DNA of 35,486 bases from assembly GCA_002315655.1 (NCBI GenBank), contig DCHO01000033.1:32283-67768 (forward strand), given 5' to 3'. The position numbers were made by a program, and so were the translations under genes. This document shows positions 1 through 7,028 of this stretch, one piece after another. The notes beneath the pieces were generated by a model. That model made no database searches, was not told the DNA's origin, and saw only the letters and a list, made by a program, of their open reading frames with translations. The stretch comes from Christensenella sp. UBA1750. Lineage in GTDB: Bacteria > Bacillota > Clostridia > Christensenellales > UBA1750. Each line of letters starts with the position of its first letter. Positions within the stretch are counted from its first letter, which is position 1.

Positions 1-90
1 CTCATTTGTGCGGTGTTGCCTTAAACGAACGCTCCGGAAAGCACGGTAAACAGTGCTTAATATAGTTCCCGGAAAAAGGAGATTATGTTT

Positions 91-468
91 ATGAAAACCA
101 CTTCCCTCTACCCGATCATCGTGACGGAAAATGTGCAGGAGACCGTCGATTTCTACACCGGAACACTGGATTACACCGTGAAGCATAAGGTGACCCGGGG
201 TCCCATCTGCATGGTCATTCTCGAAAACCCCAAGGGCTGCACCATTGAAGTCATGCAGAAGCCCGAAAAGGAGCTTCTCAACATGAAACTGAATGCAGGG
301 CTCCACGGCTTCCGCATGAACGTGGATGACATGGACGAAGCCTTTGCCGAATTCACCGCAAAGGGCGCGAAGATCATCATCCAGCCCACCGCCACCACCG
401 TCGGCAAAAACATGGTTGTCTGCGACCCCAACGGCGTTCTGATCACCGTCATTGAGCATCAGAAATAA
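91..468 (+). CDS. VOC (glyoxalase/dioxygenase-fold) family protein
   Basis: A 125-residue single-domain protein of the vicinal oxygen chelate fold. It opens with a strand of the type SLYPIIVTEN followed by a helix (VDFYTGTLDY), and a second module starts near residue 70 with GLHGFRMNVDDMDEAF; this paired layout is typical of the family. I chose ATG 91 rather than ATG 85 because the AAGGAG sequence at 76-81 sits 9 bases before it but only 3 before the upstream ATG, and because the start then matches three paralogues at 8.1-9.3 kb (MKISSLHPIIVTED and similar). The substrate cannot be read from sequence; the family includes lyases, dioxygenases and antibiotic-binding proteins. It appears monocistronic and is followed by a hairpin terminator. 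Confidence 0.85.
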   Translation: MKTTSLYPIIVTENVQETVDFYTGTLDYTVKHKVTRGPICMVILENPKGCTIEVMQKPEKELLNMKLNAGLHGFRMNVDDMDEAFAEFTAKGAKIIIQPTATTVGKNMVVCDPNGVLITVIEHQK

Positions 469-486
469 TTTGTTCGGATCAGACAA

Positions 487-529
487 AATGCCCGCTGAAA
501 AGGAAGCTTTTTCCCTTTCGGCGGGCATT
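487..529. terminator. Bidirectional hairpin terminator
   Basis: A long stem (AATGCCCGCTGAAAAGG at 487-503 against the arm at 513-529, one or two wobbles) lies between the convergent VOC and alpha-galactosidase genes. A T-rich tract follows on both strands, so it can end both transcripts. Confidence 0.75.
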
Positions 530-582
530 CTTATTTGTCCGGATTCGCAGGCTTTCCGAAAAAATCCGTTCCTTTCGGCGCG

Positions 583-1878
583 CTATGCTTTCGGGGTGAG
601 CTTTATTAGCCGTGCGCCGTGGGAGGGCACGGTGACGTTCAGCGTGTGCGGGGTCACGGGGATTTCCTCGTGCGCCCAGAGGTCGCGGGCTAAGTAGTCG
701 CCCTCGGGGATGGACAATGTGCTGCCCAGCTGCACCGCCAGATTCCGGGGCTTGGGGCCGCAGTTGAACACGGCGCAGTAGGTGTTGCCCTGCTCGTCCT
801 CCGCCTTCCACACAATGACCTCGCCTGCGTAATTGTAGCGTTCCTCCCGGAACACCTGACGGGCATTGCGGGAATTTTTGAGCAGCGCCAGCACCTCGTC
901 GTTGGTTAAGACGGACAGGGTGAAATCATCGTTGTCGGGCAGCACGCAGCCGACTATCAAGGGCGAACGGAAAATGCACCACAGCGTCATTAAGGTGATC
1001 TGCTCGTCCTTGGTAAAGTGCGTCTGTCGCTCGCCCCAGCCGCGCTCGGTGGATTTCACCGCCAGATGCCCAAAGGGGATCATGTCCGCATCCGGCCAGT
1101 GGCCTTCGCCGCCCACGCCTTCCCATTTGTGGCAGACCTCAAAGGAATTGTAGAGGTCGTTCCAGTCGTCCCAGAAATCGCCGGTGGTGCGCCAGAGGTT
1201 TGCAAATGCGCACAGATGCTGCGCCTGCTCTACGGGCGCCGCGCCGGGGGAGAGGGAGAGCACCATGTCCCGCCCCGAGTGCGCGATGGCGTTGTGGATG
1301 AGCTCGATCTCGCCGCCGTGATACGGCTGGGCAATGTCGTCCACCTTGACATAATCCACGCCCCACTGTGCGTAGAGCGCAAAGCAGGAATCGTAATATT
1401 CCTGCGCGCCCTGCCGCATTGCATCCACGCCGTACATATCGGTGTTCCACGGGCAGTTGTCGTTGCGGTGGGCAATGTCCCGGCAGGTAAGGTTCGTTCC
1501 CTTGATGGGGCAGCGGGCGTAAACCGCCTTTCGCGGTACGCCGCGCAGCAGATGGATGCCGAATTTGAGCCCCATGCCGTGAATCTTTTCCGCAAGAGGC
1601 GCAAAGCCCTTGCCGCCCTGCGCGGAGGGGAAGCGGTTCACCGCGGGAATCACGCGCCCGTAGCCGTCGATGCAGATGTCGCCGTAGGGCGTGTACTGCG
1701 AATCCTCCGCATCGGGGTCGTACCATAAAATGTCCACAACAATGTATTCCCAGCCGTGGCATTTCATGTGCTGCGCCATATATTCCGCGTTTGCCAGCAC
1801 TTCTTCCTCGGTCACGGCTGCGCCGTAACAGTCCCAGGAATTCCAGCCCATCGGCGGGGTCTGTGCGATCTTTGCCAT
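583..1878 (-). CDS. Alpha-galactosidase, glycoside hydrolase family 27
   Basis: A 431-residue GH27 retaining glycosidase, expected to release terminal alpha-galactose from oligosaccharides such as melibiose or raffinose-type sugars. The N-terminus carries the family signature PPMGWNSWDCYG (residues 8-19). The predicted nucleophile is D180 in DYVKVDD, and the predicted acid/base is D234 in WRTTGDFWDDW. A (beta/alpha)8 barrel is followed by a short C-terminal beta domain, a usual family size. No signal peptide is visible, so it is probably cytoplasmic and acts on imported oligosaccharides. The start is supported by GGGAGG 8-12 bases upstream. It is transcribed away from the UroD-family gene and has its own promoter. 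Alpha-N-acetylgalactosaminidase activity within GH27 is a less likely alternative. Confidence 0.93.
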   Translation of the reverse strand: MAKIAQTPPMGWNSWDCYGAAVTEEEVLANAEYMAQHMKCHGWEYIVVDILWYDPDAEDSQYTPYGDICIDGYGRVIPAVNRFPSAQGGKGFAPLAEKIHGMGLKFGIHLLRGVPRKAVYARCPIKGTNLTCRDIAHRNDNCPWNTDMYGVDAMRQGAQEYYDSCFALYAQWGVDYVKVDDIAQPYHGGEIELIHNAIAHSGRDMVLSLSPGAAPVEQAQHLCAFANLWRTTGDFWDDWNDLYNSFEVCHKWEGVGGEGHWPDADMIPFGHLAVKSTERGWGERQTHFTKDEQITLMTLWCIFRSPLIVGCVLPDNDDFTLSVLTNDEVLALLKNSRNARQVFREERYNYAGEVIVWKAEDEQGNTYCAVFNCGPKPRNLAVQLGSTLSIPEGDYLARDLWAHEEIPVTPHTLNVTVPSHGARLIKLTPKA

Positions 1879-1910
1879 CTTTTTTCCTCCCGTGTAATTG
1901 ATTTAGGGAT

Positions 1911-1939
1911 AGTATAAACTTTTTTTTGAAAATTGGCAA
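1911..1939 (-). promoter_or_regulatory. Sigma-A promoter for the GH27 gene
   Basis: Read on the minus strand: TTGCCA (1939-1934), 17-base spacer, TATACT (1916-1911), about 30 bases before the start codon. It lies back to back with the UroD-family promoter. Confidence 0.7.
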
Positions 1940-1956
1940 TAAATCACGAAATGTAT

Positions 1957-1985
1957 TTGAAATTTCTGTTAAGCAGGTGTATAAT
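1957..1985 (+). promoter_or_regulatory. Sigma-A promoter for the UroD-family gene
   Basis: TTGAAA (1957-1962), 17-base spacer, TATAAT (1980-1985), giving a leader of roughly 60 bases before the start at 2051. Confidence 0.8.
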
Positions 1986-2050
1986 GGGAAATATAGAATT
2001 AGATGATTCTGAATTGATGTCTAAAATCTCAATGACGGAGGATTTTTTGT

Positions 2051-3007
2051 ATGGAAAAACGTGAACGGGTTTTGGCTTGTATGAATCAGCTGCCCATTGA
2101 CCGCCCCCCGGTCGGTTTCTGGTTCCATTTCCCGGAAGGGAAGAAGCTGGGACAGGAAAATGTCCAGGCGCATTTGGATTATTACAACCATGCGAGCGTG
2201 GATATTGTCAAGGTCATGTGCGACGGTTATTTTGATTATCCCAACGAGGTGGCGCGGGAGGCCAAAGTCGTTTCCGATTGGAGACACTTAAAGCCCCTTG
2301 GCAAGAACCATCCCTTTATCCGGGAGCAGGTGGAGCGCGTCAAGGCCATCAAGGACGGCTTAAAGGAGCAGCACGCCCTGCTTTACAATGTCTTTGCGCC
2401 CTTCTCGTCCATCCGCTTCGGCGCGGGCGAGGAAAAGGTCATGGCGCACTTTAAGGAAGACCCCGACTTGATTTCCACCGCATTGGGCATCATTGCCGAG
2501 GACAATGCGGCCTTGTGCGAAGCGCTGATGAACGAGGCCGGCACGGACGGCGTTTACTATTGCGTGCAGGGCGGCGAGAAGAACCGCATGACCTATGCGG
2601 ACTACCGCACCTATATCACCCCGTCGGATAAGTTTGTGCTGACCCATGCCAACAAGTGCTCTCCTTATAATATTCTGCACTGTTGCGGTTGGGCGGGCGA
2701 CGCGAACCGTTTGGAGGACTGGCAGGATTATCCCGCCAAGGTCATCAACTGGGCGGCCTTCATCGAGAAAATGGACATGGTCGAAGGACGCAAGTTCTTC
2801 GGCAACAAGACCGTGCTGGGCGGCTTCGACAACCGACCCGGCGGCGTGCTCTATTCCGGCACCAAGGAAGAAGTGCAGGCTTTCACAAAGCAGCTTGTCG
2901 CGTCCTACGATCAGGACACCGGCTACATGATCGGCGCGGACTGCACCTTGCCCGGGGACATTGACCTGCAGCGCATCGAGTGGGTCGTGGAGGCTCTGGA
3001 AAAGTAA
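2051..3007 (+). CDS. Uroporphyrinogen decarboxylase (UroD)-family protein, probably not HemE
   Basis: A 318-residue protein with the UroD fold: an N-terminal MEKRERVLACMNQLPIDRPPVGFW segment (here shortened to key residues, R-V-L-x9-D-R-P-P-V) and a later HCCGWAGD stretch, where His and Cys positions resemble the zinc-binding His-x-Cys of MtaA/CmuA-like methyltransferases in this superfamily. It lacks heme-pathway neighbours. In anaerobes, such proteins usually move methyl groups between corrinoid proteins and other carriers, but no corrinoid protein or MtaB-like partner is nearby, so the substrate is unknown. GGAGG at 2037-2041 precedes the ATG by 9 bases. A hairpin terminator follows. Confidence is high for the family and low for the reaction. 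Confidence 0.85.
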   Translation: MEKRERVLACMNQLPIDRPPVGFWFHFPEGKKLGQENVQAHLDYYNHASVDIVKVMCDGYFDYPNEVAREAKVVSDWRHLKPLGKNHPFIREQVERVKAIKDGLKEQHALLYNVFAPFSSIRFGAGEEKVMAHFKEDPDLISTALGIIAEDNAALCEALMNEAGTDGVYYCVQGGEKNRMTYADYRTYITPSDKFVLTHANKCSPYNILHCCGWAGDANRLEDWQDYPAKVINWAAFIEKMDMVEGRKFFGNKTVLGGFDNRPGGVLYSGTKEEVQAFTKQLVASYDQDTGYMIGADCTLPGDIDLQRIEWVVEALEK

Positions 3008-3026
3008 GGCTTCTGTGAGATTTTTC

Positions 3027-3058
3027 GGGCACGGCTTTTGCGGCTGTGCCCTGTTTTA
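3027..3058 (+). terminator. Hairpin terminator after the UroD-family gene
   Basis: GGGCACGGCT (3027-3036) pairs with 3042-3051 with two G-U pairs and is followed by TGTTTTATTTA. Confidence 0.65.
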
Positions 3059-3071
3059 TTTAGGGGATTGT

Positions 3072-3273
3072 ATGATGGAATATCAGAAAGAGCAGTTCAA
3101 AAACGTGTATTTTATTTCCGGCACGGCCTGTGGGGGAAAATCCTCCGTTGCCCGGGAATTAGGACGGCAGTACGGCTTATGCGTCTAATCGGGACGAGCA
3201 GATGCCGGCGTATCCGCTCCGCGACATCGTAAACTACGGCGGCACGGACAAGCTTTTCCGAAAGGAACTCTAA
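3072..3273 (+). pseudogene. Remnant of a P-loop kinase-like gene with internal deletion
   Basis: The 5' part (3072-3188) encodes 38 residues, MMEYQKEQFKNVYFISGTAC then GGKSSVARELGRQYG, with a Walker A motif (GTACGGKSS) as in shikimate- or nucleotide-kinase-like proteins. The frame then stops at 3186-3188. A different frame from 3181 to 3273 continues as a clean stretch, SNRDEQMPAYPLRDIVNYGG and then TDKLFRKEL, ending in TAA. This reads like the tail of a protein. The simplest reading is that the middle of a roughly 200-residue kinase-like gene was lost, with the junction near 3178-3184. A weak ribosome site (AGGGGATT) precedes the ATG. That the tail belongs to the same gene is inference. Confidence 0.55.
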
Positions 3274-3332
3274 GCCTTGCCCGGCAGACGGTTTCATCCG
3301 GCCTGCTTTCGTGTATATGTAAAGGGGCTGCA

Positions 3333-3361
3333 TTGACGGAAAACCCCAAAACTGCTACAAT
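3333..3361 (+). promoter_or_regulatory. Sigma-A promoter for the flavodiiron protein
   Basis: TTGACG (3333-3338), 17-base spacer, TACAAT (3356-3361), 44 bases before the chosen start codon. Confidence 0.8.
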
Positions 3362-3405
3362 AGAGAACAGAAAAATTTCCTCGCTTGCGAAAGGAGAAAA
3401 CAGAA

Positions 3406-5196
3406 ATGAAGATCACAAACGATATTGTCTATATCGGCGTAAACGACCACAAGGTTGACCTGTTTGAGGGTCAGTACAAGGTGCCGAACGGCATGGCGTA
3501 CAATTCCTACCTGATTTTGGACGAGCAGATCGCCGTCATGGACACCGTGGATAAAAACTTTACCCACGAGTGGCTGGACAATCTGGACAAGGCACTTGCC
3601 GGACGCAAGCCCGACTATCTCATCGTGCAGCACATGGAGCCCGACCATTCCGCCAACATCGCCAACTTCATGAAGAACTATCCCGAGGCCACTATCGTGT
3701 CCTCCGCCAAGGCCTTTGCCATGATGAAGAACTTCTTCGGCACGGACTTTGAGGATCGCGCCATCGTGATCGCCGAGGGAAATCAGCTGCCCTTGGGCAA
3801 GCACGTTCTTCACTTTGTCGCCGCGCCCATGGTGCACTGGCCGGAGGTCATGGTGACCTACGATTCCACCGACAAGGTGCTTTTCTCCGCGGACGGTTTC
3901 GGAAAGTTCGGCGCGCTGGATGTGACCGAGGACTGGGCAGATGAAGCCCGCCGTTATTACATCGGCATCGTGGGCAAGTACGGCGCACAGGTGCAGGCGC
4001 TCTTAAAGAAAGCCGCAACCCTTGAAATTGAGAAAATCTGCCCGCTGCACGGCCCCGTGCTTACCGAAAACCTGGGCTACTATCTCAACCTTTACAACAC
4101 CTGGTCCTCCTACGCCGTGGAGTCCGAGGGCATTGTTGTGGCGTACACCTCCGTTTACGGCAACACCAGAAAGGCCGTGGAGACCTTTGCGGACAAACTC
4201 CGCGCCAAGGGCTGCCCCAAGGTCGTGGTGCACGACTTAGCCCGCTGTGATATGTCCAAGGCTGTGGAGGATGCCTTCCGCTACGGCAGAATCGTGCTTG
4301 CCACCACCACCTACAATTCCGACATTTTCCCCTTCATGCGGGAATATATTGAGCACCTGACCGCCCGCGCCTTCCAGAGCCGCACCGTTGGCTTCATTGA
4401 GAACGGCTCCTGGGCGCCCCAGGCCATCAAGGTGATGAAGGGACTGCTGGAGGGCTGCAAGAACCTCAACTACTGCGAAAACAATGTGAAGATCACCTCT
4501 GCCCTCAATGAGACCTCCTCTTCTCAGCTGGAAGCGCTGGCCGAGGAACTGTGCAAGGACTATCTTGCGCAGAAGGACGAGACCGCCAACAAGAACGATC
4601 TGTCCGCCCTGTTCAACATCGGCTACGGTCTGTATGTCGTTACCTCCAACGACGGCAAGAAGGACAACGGCCTCATCGTCAACACCATTTCGCAGGTGAC
4701 CAACACCCCCAACCGCGTGGCGGTGTGCATCAACAAGCAGAACTATTCCCACCACGTTATCCAGCAGACCGGCATCATGAACGTGAACGTCCTGTCCGTG
4801 GAAGCGCCTTTCTCCGTGTTTGAGTCCTTCGGCTTCCGTTCCGGGCGCAACACCGACAAGTTTGCGGACTGCACGCCGCTGCGGAGCGACAACGGCCTTG
4901 TGTTCCTGCCCAAGTACATCAATTCTTTCATGTCCTTAAAGGTTGAGCAGTATGTGGACTTGGACACCCACGGAATGTTCATCTGCTCCGTCACCGAAGC
5001 GCGTGTGCTCTCCAACAAGGAGACCATGACCTACACCTACTACCAGAACAACGTCAAGCCCAAACCGAAGACCGAGGGCAAGAAGGGCTATGTCTGCAAA
5101 ATCTGCGGCTATGTCTATGAGGGCGACGAGCTGCCCGAGGACTTCATCTGCCCGCTGTGCAAGCATCCCGCTTCGGACTTCGAGCCGATTTCCTAA
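3406..5196 (+). CDS. Flavodiiron protein with flavin reductase-like and rubredoxin domains
   Basis: A 596-residue cytoplasmic enzyme that reduces O2 (and possibly NO) to harmless products, protecting an anaerobe. Domains in order: a metallo-beta-lactamase-like diiron domain (about 1-240) with ligands H76-x-E78-x-D80-H81, H144, D163 and H215; a flavodoxin domain (about 243-390) with the FMN loop TSVYGNTRK; a flavin reductase-like FMN-binding domain (about 400-550, NIGYGLYVVTS); and a C-terminal rubredoxin (last ~38 residues) with CKICGY and CPLCKH iron ligands. The full diiron ligand set is present. The fused rubredoxin and reductase-like module suggest that electrons pass within one chain. 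ATG 3406 is preferred over TTG 3385 because AAGGAG at 3391-3396 precedes it correctly. It has its own promoter and terminator. Confidence 0.95.
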   Translation: MKITNDIVYIGVNDHKVDLFEGQYKVPNGMAYNSYLILDEQIAVMDTVDKNFTHEWLDNLDKALAGRKPDYLIVQHMEPDHSANIANFMKNYPEATIVSSAKAFAMMKNFFGTDFEDRAIVIAEGNQLPLGKHVLHFVAAPMVHWPEVMVTYDSTDKVLFSADGFGKFGALDVTEDWADEARRYYIGIVGKYGAQVQALLKKAATLEIEKICPLHGPVLTENLGYYLNLYNTWSSYAVESEGIVVAYTSVYGNTRKAVETFADKLRAKGCPKVVVHDLARCDMSKAVEDAFRYGRIVLATTTYNSDIFPFMREYIEHLTARAFQSRTVGFIENGSWAPQAIKVMKGLLEGCKNLNYCENNVKITSALNETSSSQLEALAEELCKDYLAQKDETANKNDLSALFNIGYGLYVVTSNDGKKDNGLIVNTISQVTNTPNRVAVCINKQNYSHHVIQQTGIMNVNVLSVEAPFSVFESFGFRSGRNTDKFADCTPLRSDNGLVFLPKYINSFMSLKVEQYVDLDTHGMFICSVTEARVLSNKETMTYTYYQNNVKPKPKTEGKKGYVCKICGYVYEGDELPEDFICPLCKHPASDFEPIS

Positions 5197-5215
5197 AAGA
5201 ATAAAAATATAATGA

Positions 5216-5237
5216 GGGGAGGGTTTTTGCCCTCCCC
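5216..5237 (+). terminator. Hairpin terminator after the flavodiiron gene
   Basis: GGGGAGGG (5216-5223) and CCCTCCCC (5230-5237) form a perfect 8-bp stem with a 6-base loop 20 bases past the stop. It is the first of three adjacent hairpins. Confidence 0.5.
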
Positions 5238-5238
5238 C

Positions 5239-5295
5239 CAGATTGTCAAACAACCCCTTGCGAAAAAGAAACGCAAGGGGTTGTTTGACAATCTG
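5239..5295. repeat. Perfect 24-bp inverted repeat (hairpin)
   Basis: The arm 5239-5262 is the exact reverse complement of 5272-5295, with a 9-base A-rich loop (AAAAAGAAA). This is much longer than a normal terminator stem. It lies between two other hairpins, in the gap between the convergent flavodiiron gene and the double-glycine-leader gene. Confidence 0.95.
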
Positions 5296-5296
5296 A

Positions 5297-5331
5297 GCCT
5301 TCGTATCGTTGCGTGATACGAAGGCTTTCTT
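5297..5331. terminator. Third hairpin, likely bidirectional terminator
   Basis: GCCTTCGTATC (5297-5307) pairs perfectly with GATACGAAGGC (5315-5325) and is followed by TTTCTTT on the plus strand. Confidence 0.6.
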
Positions 5332-5423
5332 TGCGGATTTTCAATAACTTAAGCTGCGGCATCGGTTTAGGTTATGCAACCGCTCCCGGATGCTGTGTGC
5401 GGATAGCCGGACGAGGATGCTTT

Positions 5424-5657
5424 TTAAGCTTCAAACTTGACATTGGGATTGCTGCCCTGGTAGGTGATTCCGTCATCACCCCGGACGATTACAGGCAGTG
5501 CAGCGGAAGTGACGCGCCCATTGCATTTGAAATTCCATTGATTGTTGGCGGTGCGTGTTGAGATTTTGACCACAGCACCCAACTGGAAATTGTATTCGCC
5601 GGTACCGCCGGTCACGTTCTGCAGATCCTCATCGTTCAATTCGTATTTGTTGCTCAT
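5424..5657 (-). CDS. Small protein with bacteriocin-type double-glycine leader
   Basis: A 77-residue protein. The first 18 residues, MSNKYELNDEDLQNVTGG, match the double-glycine leader pattern (E-L-x-D-x-x-L-x-x-V-x-G-G) that C39 peptidase ABC exporters cut after the second Gly. The remaining 59 residues (starting TGEYNFQLGAVV) are polar and look beta-rich, with a single Cys (NFKCNGR) and no membrane helix, so they do not resemble a typical class II bacteriocin core. AAAGGAG lies about 10 bases before the ATG. No exporter or immunity gene is nearby. The name describes the leader only; the role is unknown. A second gene of the same kind lies at 32.1 kb. Confidence 0.8.
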   Translation of the reverse strand: MSNKYELNDEDLQNVTGGTGEYNFQLGAVVKISTRTANNQWNFKCNGRVTSAALPVIVRGDDGITYQGSNPNVKFEA

Positions 5658-5710
5658 CTTGTGAAATCTCCTTTGTGATTTTTCAGGCTCTTGCCTTGTC
5701 CTTACATCCT

Positions 5711-5716
5711 ATTATA
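5711..5716 (-). promoter_or_regulatory. -10 element of the double-glycine-leader gene
   Basis: TATAAT on the minus strand, about 55 bases before the start. A matching -35 at 16-18 bases is not evident: the nearest (TTGTAG) has a 20-base spacer. Confidence 0.4.
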
Positions 5717-5757
5717 CGATAGAAAAAAGGAAAAGGCTACAAGTATGGAAAAATTTT

Positions 5758-6891
5758 TTAGCCGATTTCTTTTGTCACCTGTTTGAGCATCTCAATGATG
5801 GAGATGTGCTGCGGGCAGGCGGCCTCGCAGGCACCGCACTCCAAGCAGCTTTCGGGGCTCTCGTTGCGCTCGGCAAGACGTTTGTAGCCCTCGTTGCCGG
5901 GCTTGACCTCGCCGTAAAGGGAGGCCTGATTCCAGATGGCAAAGCTCCGGGGAATGTTGACGCCGTTGGGACAGGGCATACAATAGGCACAGCCGGTGCA
6001 GCCCACGCGGGTGCGGGAATTGTACGCATCGCGCACGCGGTCGATGAGGTCAAGCTCCTCTTTTGTCATGCAGCCGGGTTCCACAGTGTCAAAGATGCGC
6101 AGGTTGTCCTCAATCTGATATAGCTCGTTGCAGCCGGAGAGCACCGTGGCGACCTCCTTGTGGTTGCACAGCCAGCGGAACGCCCATTCCACGGCGGAGC
6201 GCCTGACGGGGAATTCGTCATAGAGCTTCTGCACATTCTCGGGTGCTTTGGCAAGTCTGCCGCCCAGCAGGCCTTCCATGATGACCACGGGAATGCCCTT
6301 GCTGCCTGCCAGCTCCAAACCCTTGGTGCCGGCCTGGTTGTTCACATCCATGAAGTTGTACTGGATCTGCACCATGTCCCAATCGTAGTCGTTGAGGATG
6401 GCTGCAAAGCCCTCGTAGCTCTCGTGGGTGGAGAAGCAGGCGTAGCGGATTTTGCCTTCCTTCTTCCAGCGGGCAAAGGCGTCCTTGATGCCCATGCGCT
6501 TGAACTTCTCCCAACGCTCCACGGAAATGCCGTGCAGCAGGTAGAAGTCGATGTGATCCGTTTGCAGCTTGGCCAGTTCCTCGTTGAGAATCTTATCCAT
6601 GTCGGAAGGCTCCTGCACATAGTCCGCGGGCAGCTTGGTGGCAATGGTCACCTTCTCGCGGTAGCCGTCCTGTAAGGCCTTGCCCAGCACAATTTCGGAA
6701 TTTTTGCCCAGATATACATAGGCGGTGTCGATGTAGGTCACGCCGCCGTCGATGGCCTTGCGGATGATAGAAATCGCCTTTTCCTCATCCACAATCACCT
6801 TGTCTCCGTCCTTTGTGTTGGTGAAGCGCATACAGCCCAGACCGAAGGCCGAGCCCTGAATGCCCAATTTGCCGAAAGTACGCATTTTCAT
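5758..6891 (-). CDS. Aldo/keto reductase with C-terminal 4Fe-4S ferredoxin motifs
   Basis: A 377-residue oxidoreductase. The AKR barrel occupies about residues 1-290 and retains the full catalytic tetrad: D55 and Y60 (IDTAYVY), K86 (IATKLP) and H120 (FYLLHG). The C-terminus has two four-cysteine clusters, CTGCAYCMPCPNG and CLECGACEAACP, of the type that binds 4Fe-4S clusters. Members of this COG1453-like group are common in anaerobes; their substrates are mostly unknown. I chose the start at 6891 because AAGGGGG lies 9 bases upstream; a longer reading to 6963 has no ribosome site. A sigma-A promoter precedes it. Compare the relative at 32.4 kb that lacks two of these catalytic residues. Confidence 0.92.
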   Translation of the reverse strand: MKMRTFGKLGIQGSAFGLGCMRFTNTKDGDKVIVDEEKAISIIRKAIDGGVTYIDTAYVYLGKNSEIVLGKALQDGYREKVTIATKLPADYVQEPSDMDKILNEELAKLQTDHIDFYLLHGISVERWEKFKRMGIKDAFARWKKEGKIRYACFSTHESYEGFAAILNDYDWDMVQIQYNFMDVNNQAGTKGLELAGSKGIPVVIMEGLLGGRLAKAPENVQKLYDEFPVRRSAVEWAFRWLCNHKEVATVLSGCNELYQIEDNLRIFDTVEPGCMTKEELDLIDRVRDAYNSRTRVGCTGCAYCMPCPNGVNIPRSFAIWNQASLYGEVKPGNEGYKRLAERNESPESCLECGACEAACPQHISIIEMLKQVTKEIG

Positions 6892-6934
6892 GTGAAATTT
6901 CCCCCTTTGCCTTATGTGTTTATATGCTGATTCT

Positions 6935-6963
6935 ATCGTAACAGAATGGCCGCCCCATTTCAA
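6935..6963 (-). promoter_or_regulatory. Sigma-A promoter for the aldo/keto reductase
   Basis: On the minus strand: TTGAAA (6963-6958), 17-base spacer, TACGAT (6940-6935). It leaves a leader of about 40 bases and rules against the longer start at 6963. Confidence 0.65.
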
Positions 6964-6983
6964 GCAGAAAAAAGCAGAAAATA

Positions 6984-7017
6984 TTTAGCCCTGTCGGGAT
7001 ATTGCGACAGGGCTAAA
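6984..7017 (-). terminator. Terminator of the sugar-binding lipoprotein gene
   Basis: TTTAGCCCTGTCG (6984-6996) is the exact reverse complement of CGACAGGGCTAAA (7005-7017), giving a 13-bp stem with an 8-base loop just past the stop codon of the minus-strand gene. Confidence 0.8.
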
Positions 7018-7028
7018 ATGCGTTTCAA

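Noticed and set aside
1..24. Possible tail of an upstream gene ending in TAA at 22-24
   Set aside because: Eight codons are too few to support a coding call.
1018..1728. Plus-strand open frame of 236 residues opposite the GH27 gene
   Set aside because: The GH27 frame on the minus strand has all catalytic motifs; this frame has none.
4237..4755. Minus-strand open frame of 172 residues inside the flavodiiron gene
   Set aside because: It is antisense to a gene with complete domain motifs, has low-complexity Val/Gly/Leu composition and no ribosome site.
5313..5561. Plus-strand Cys-containing small frame opposite the double-glycine-leader gene
   Set aside because: No ribosome site, starts inside the third hairpin, and the minus-strand frame has a leader motif and a good ribosome site.
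5758..6963. Longer start (6963) for the first aldo/keto reductase
   Set aside because: The extra 24 residues include the promoter -10 region and lack a ribosome site.
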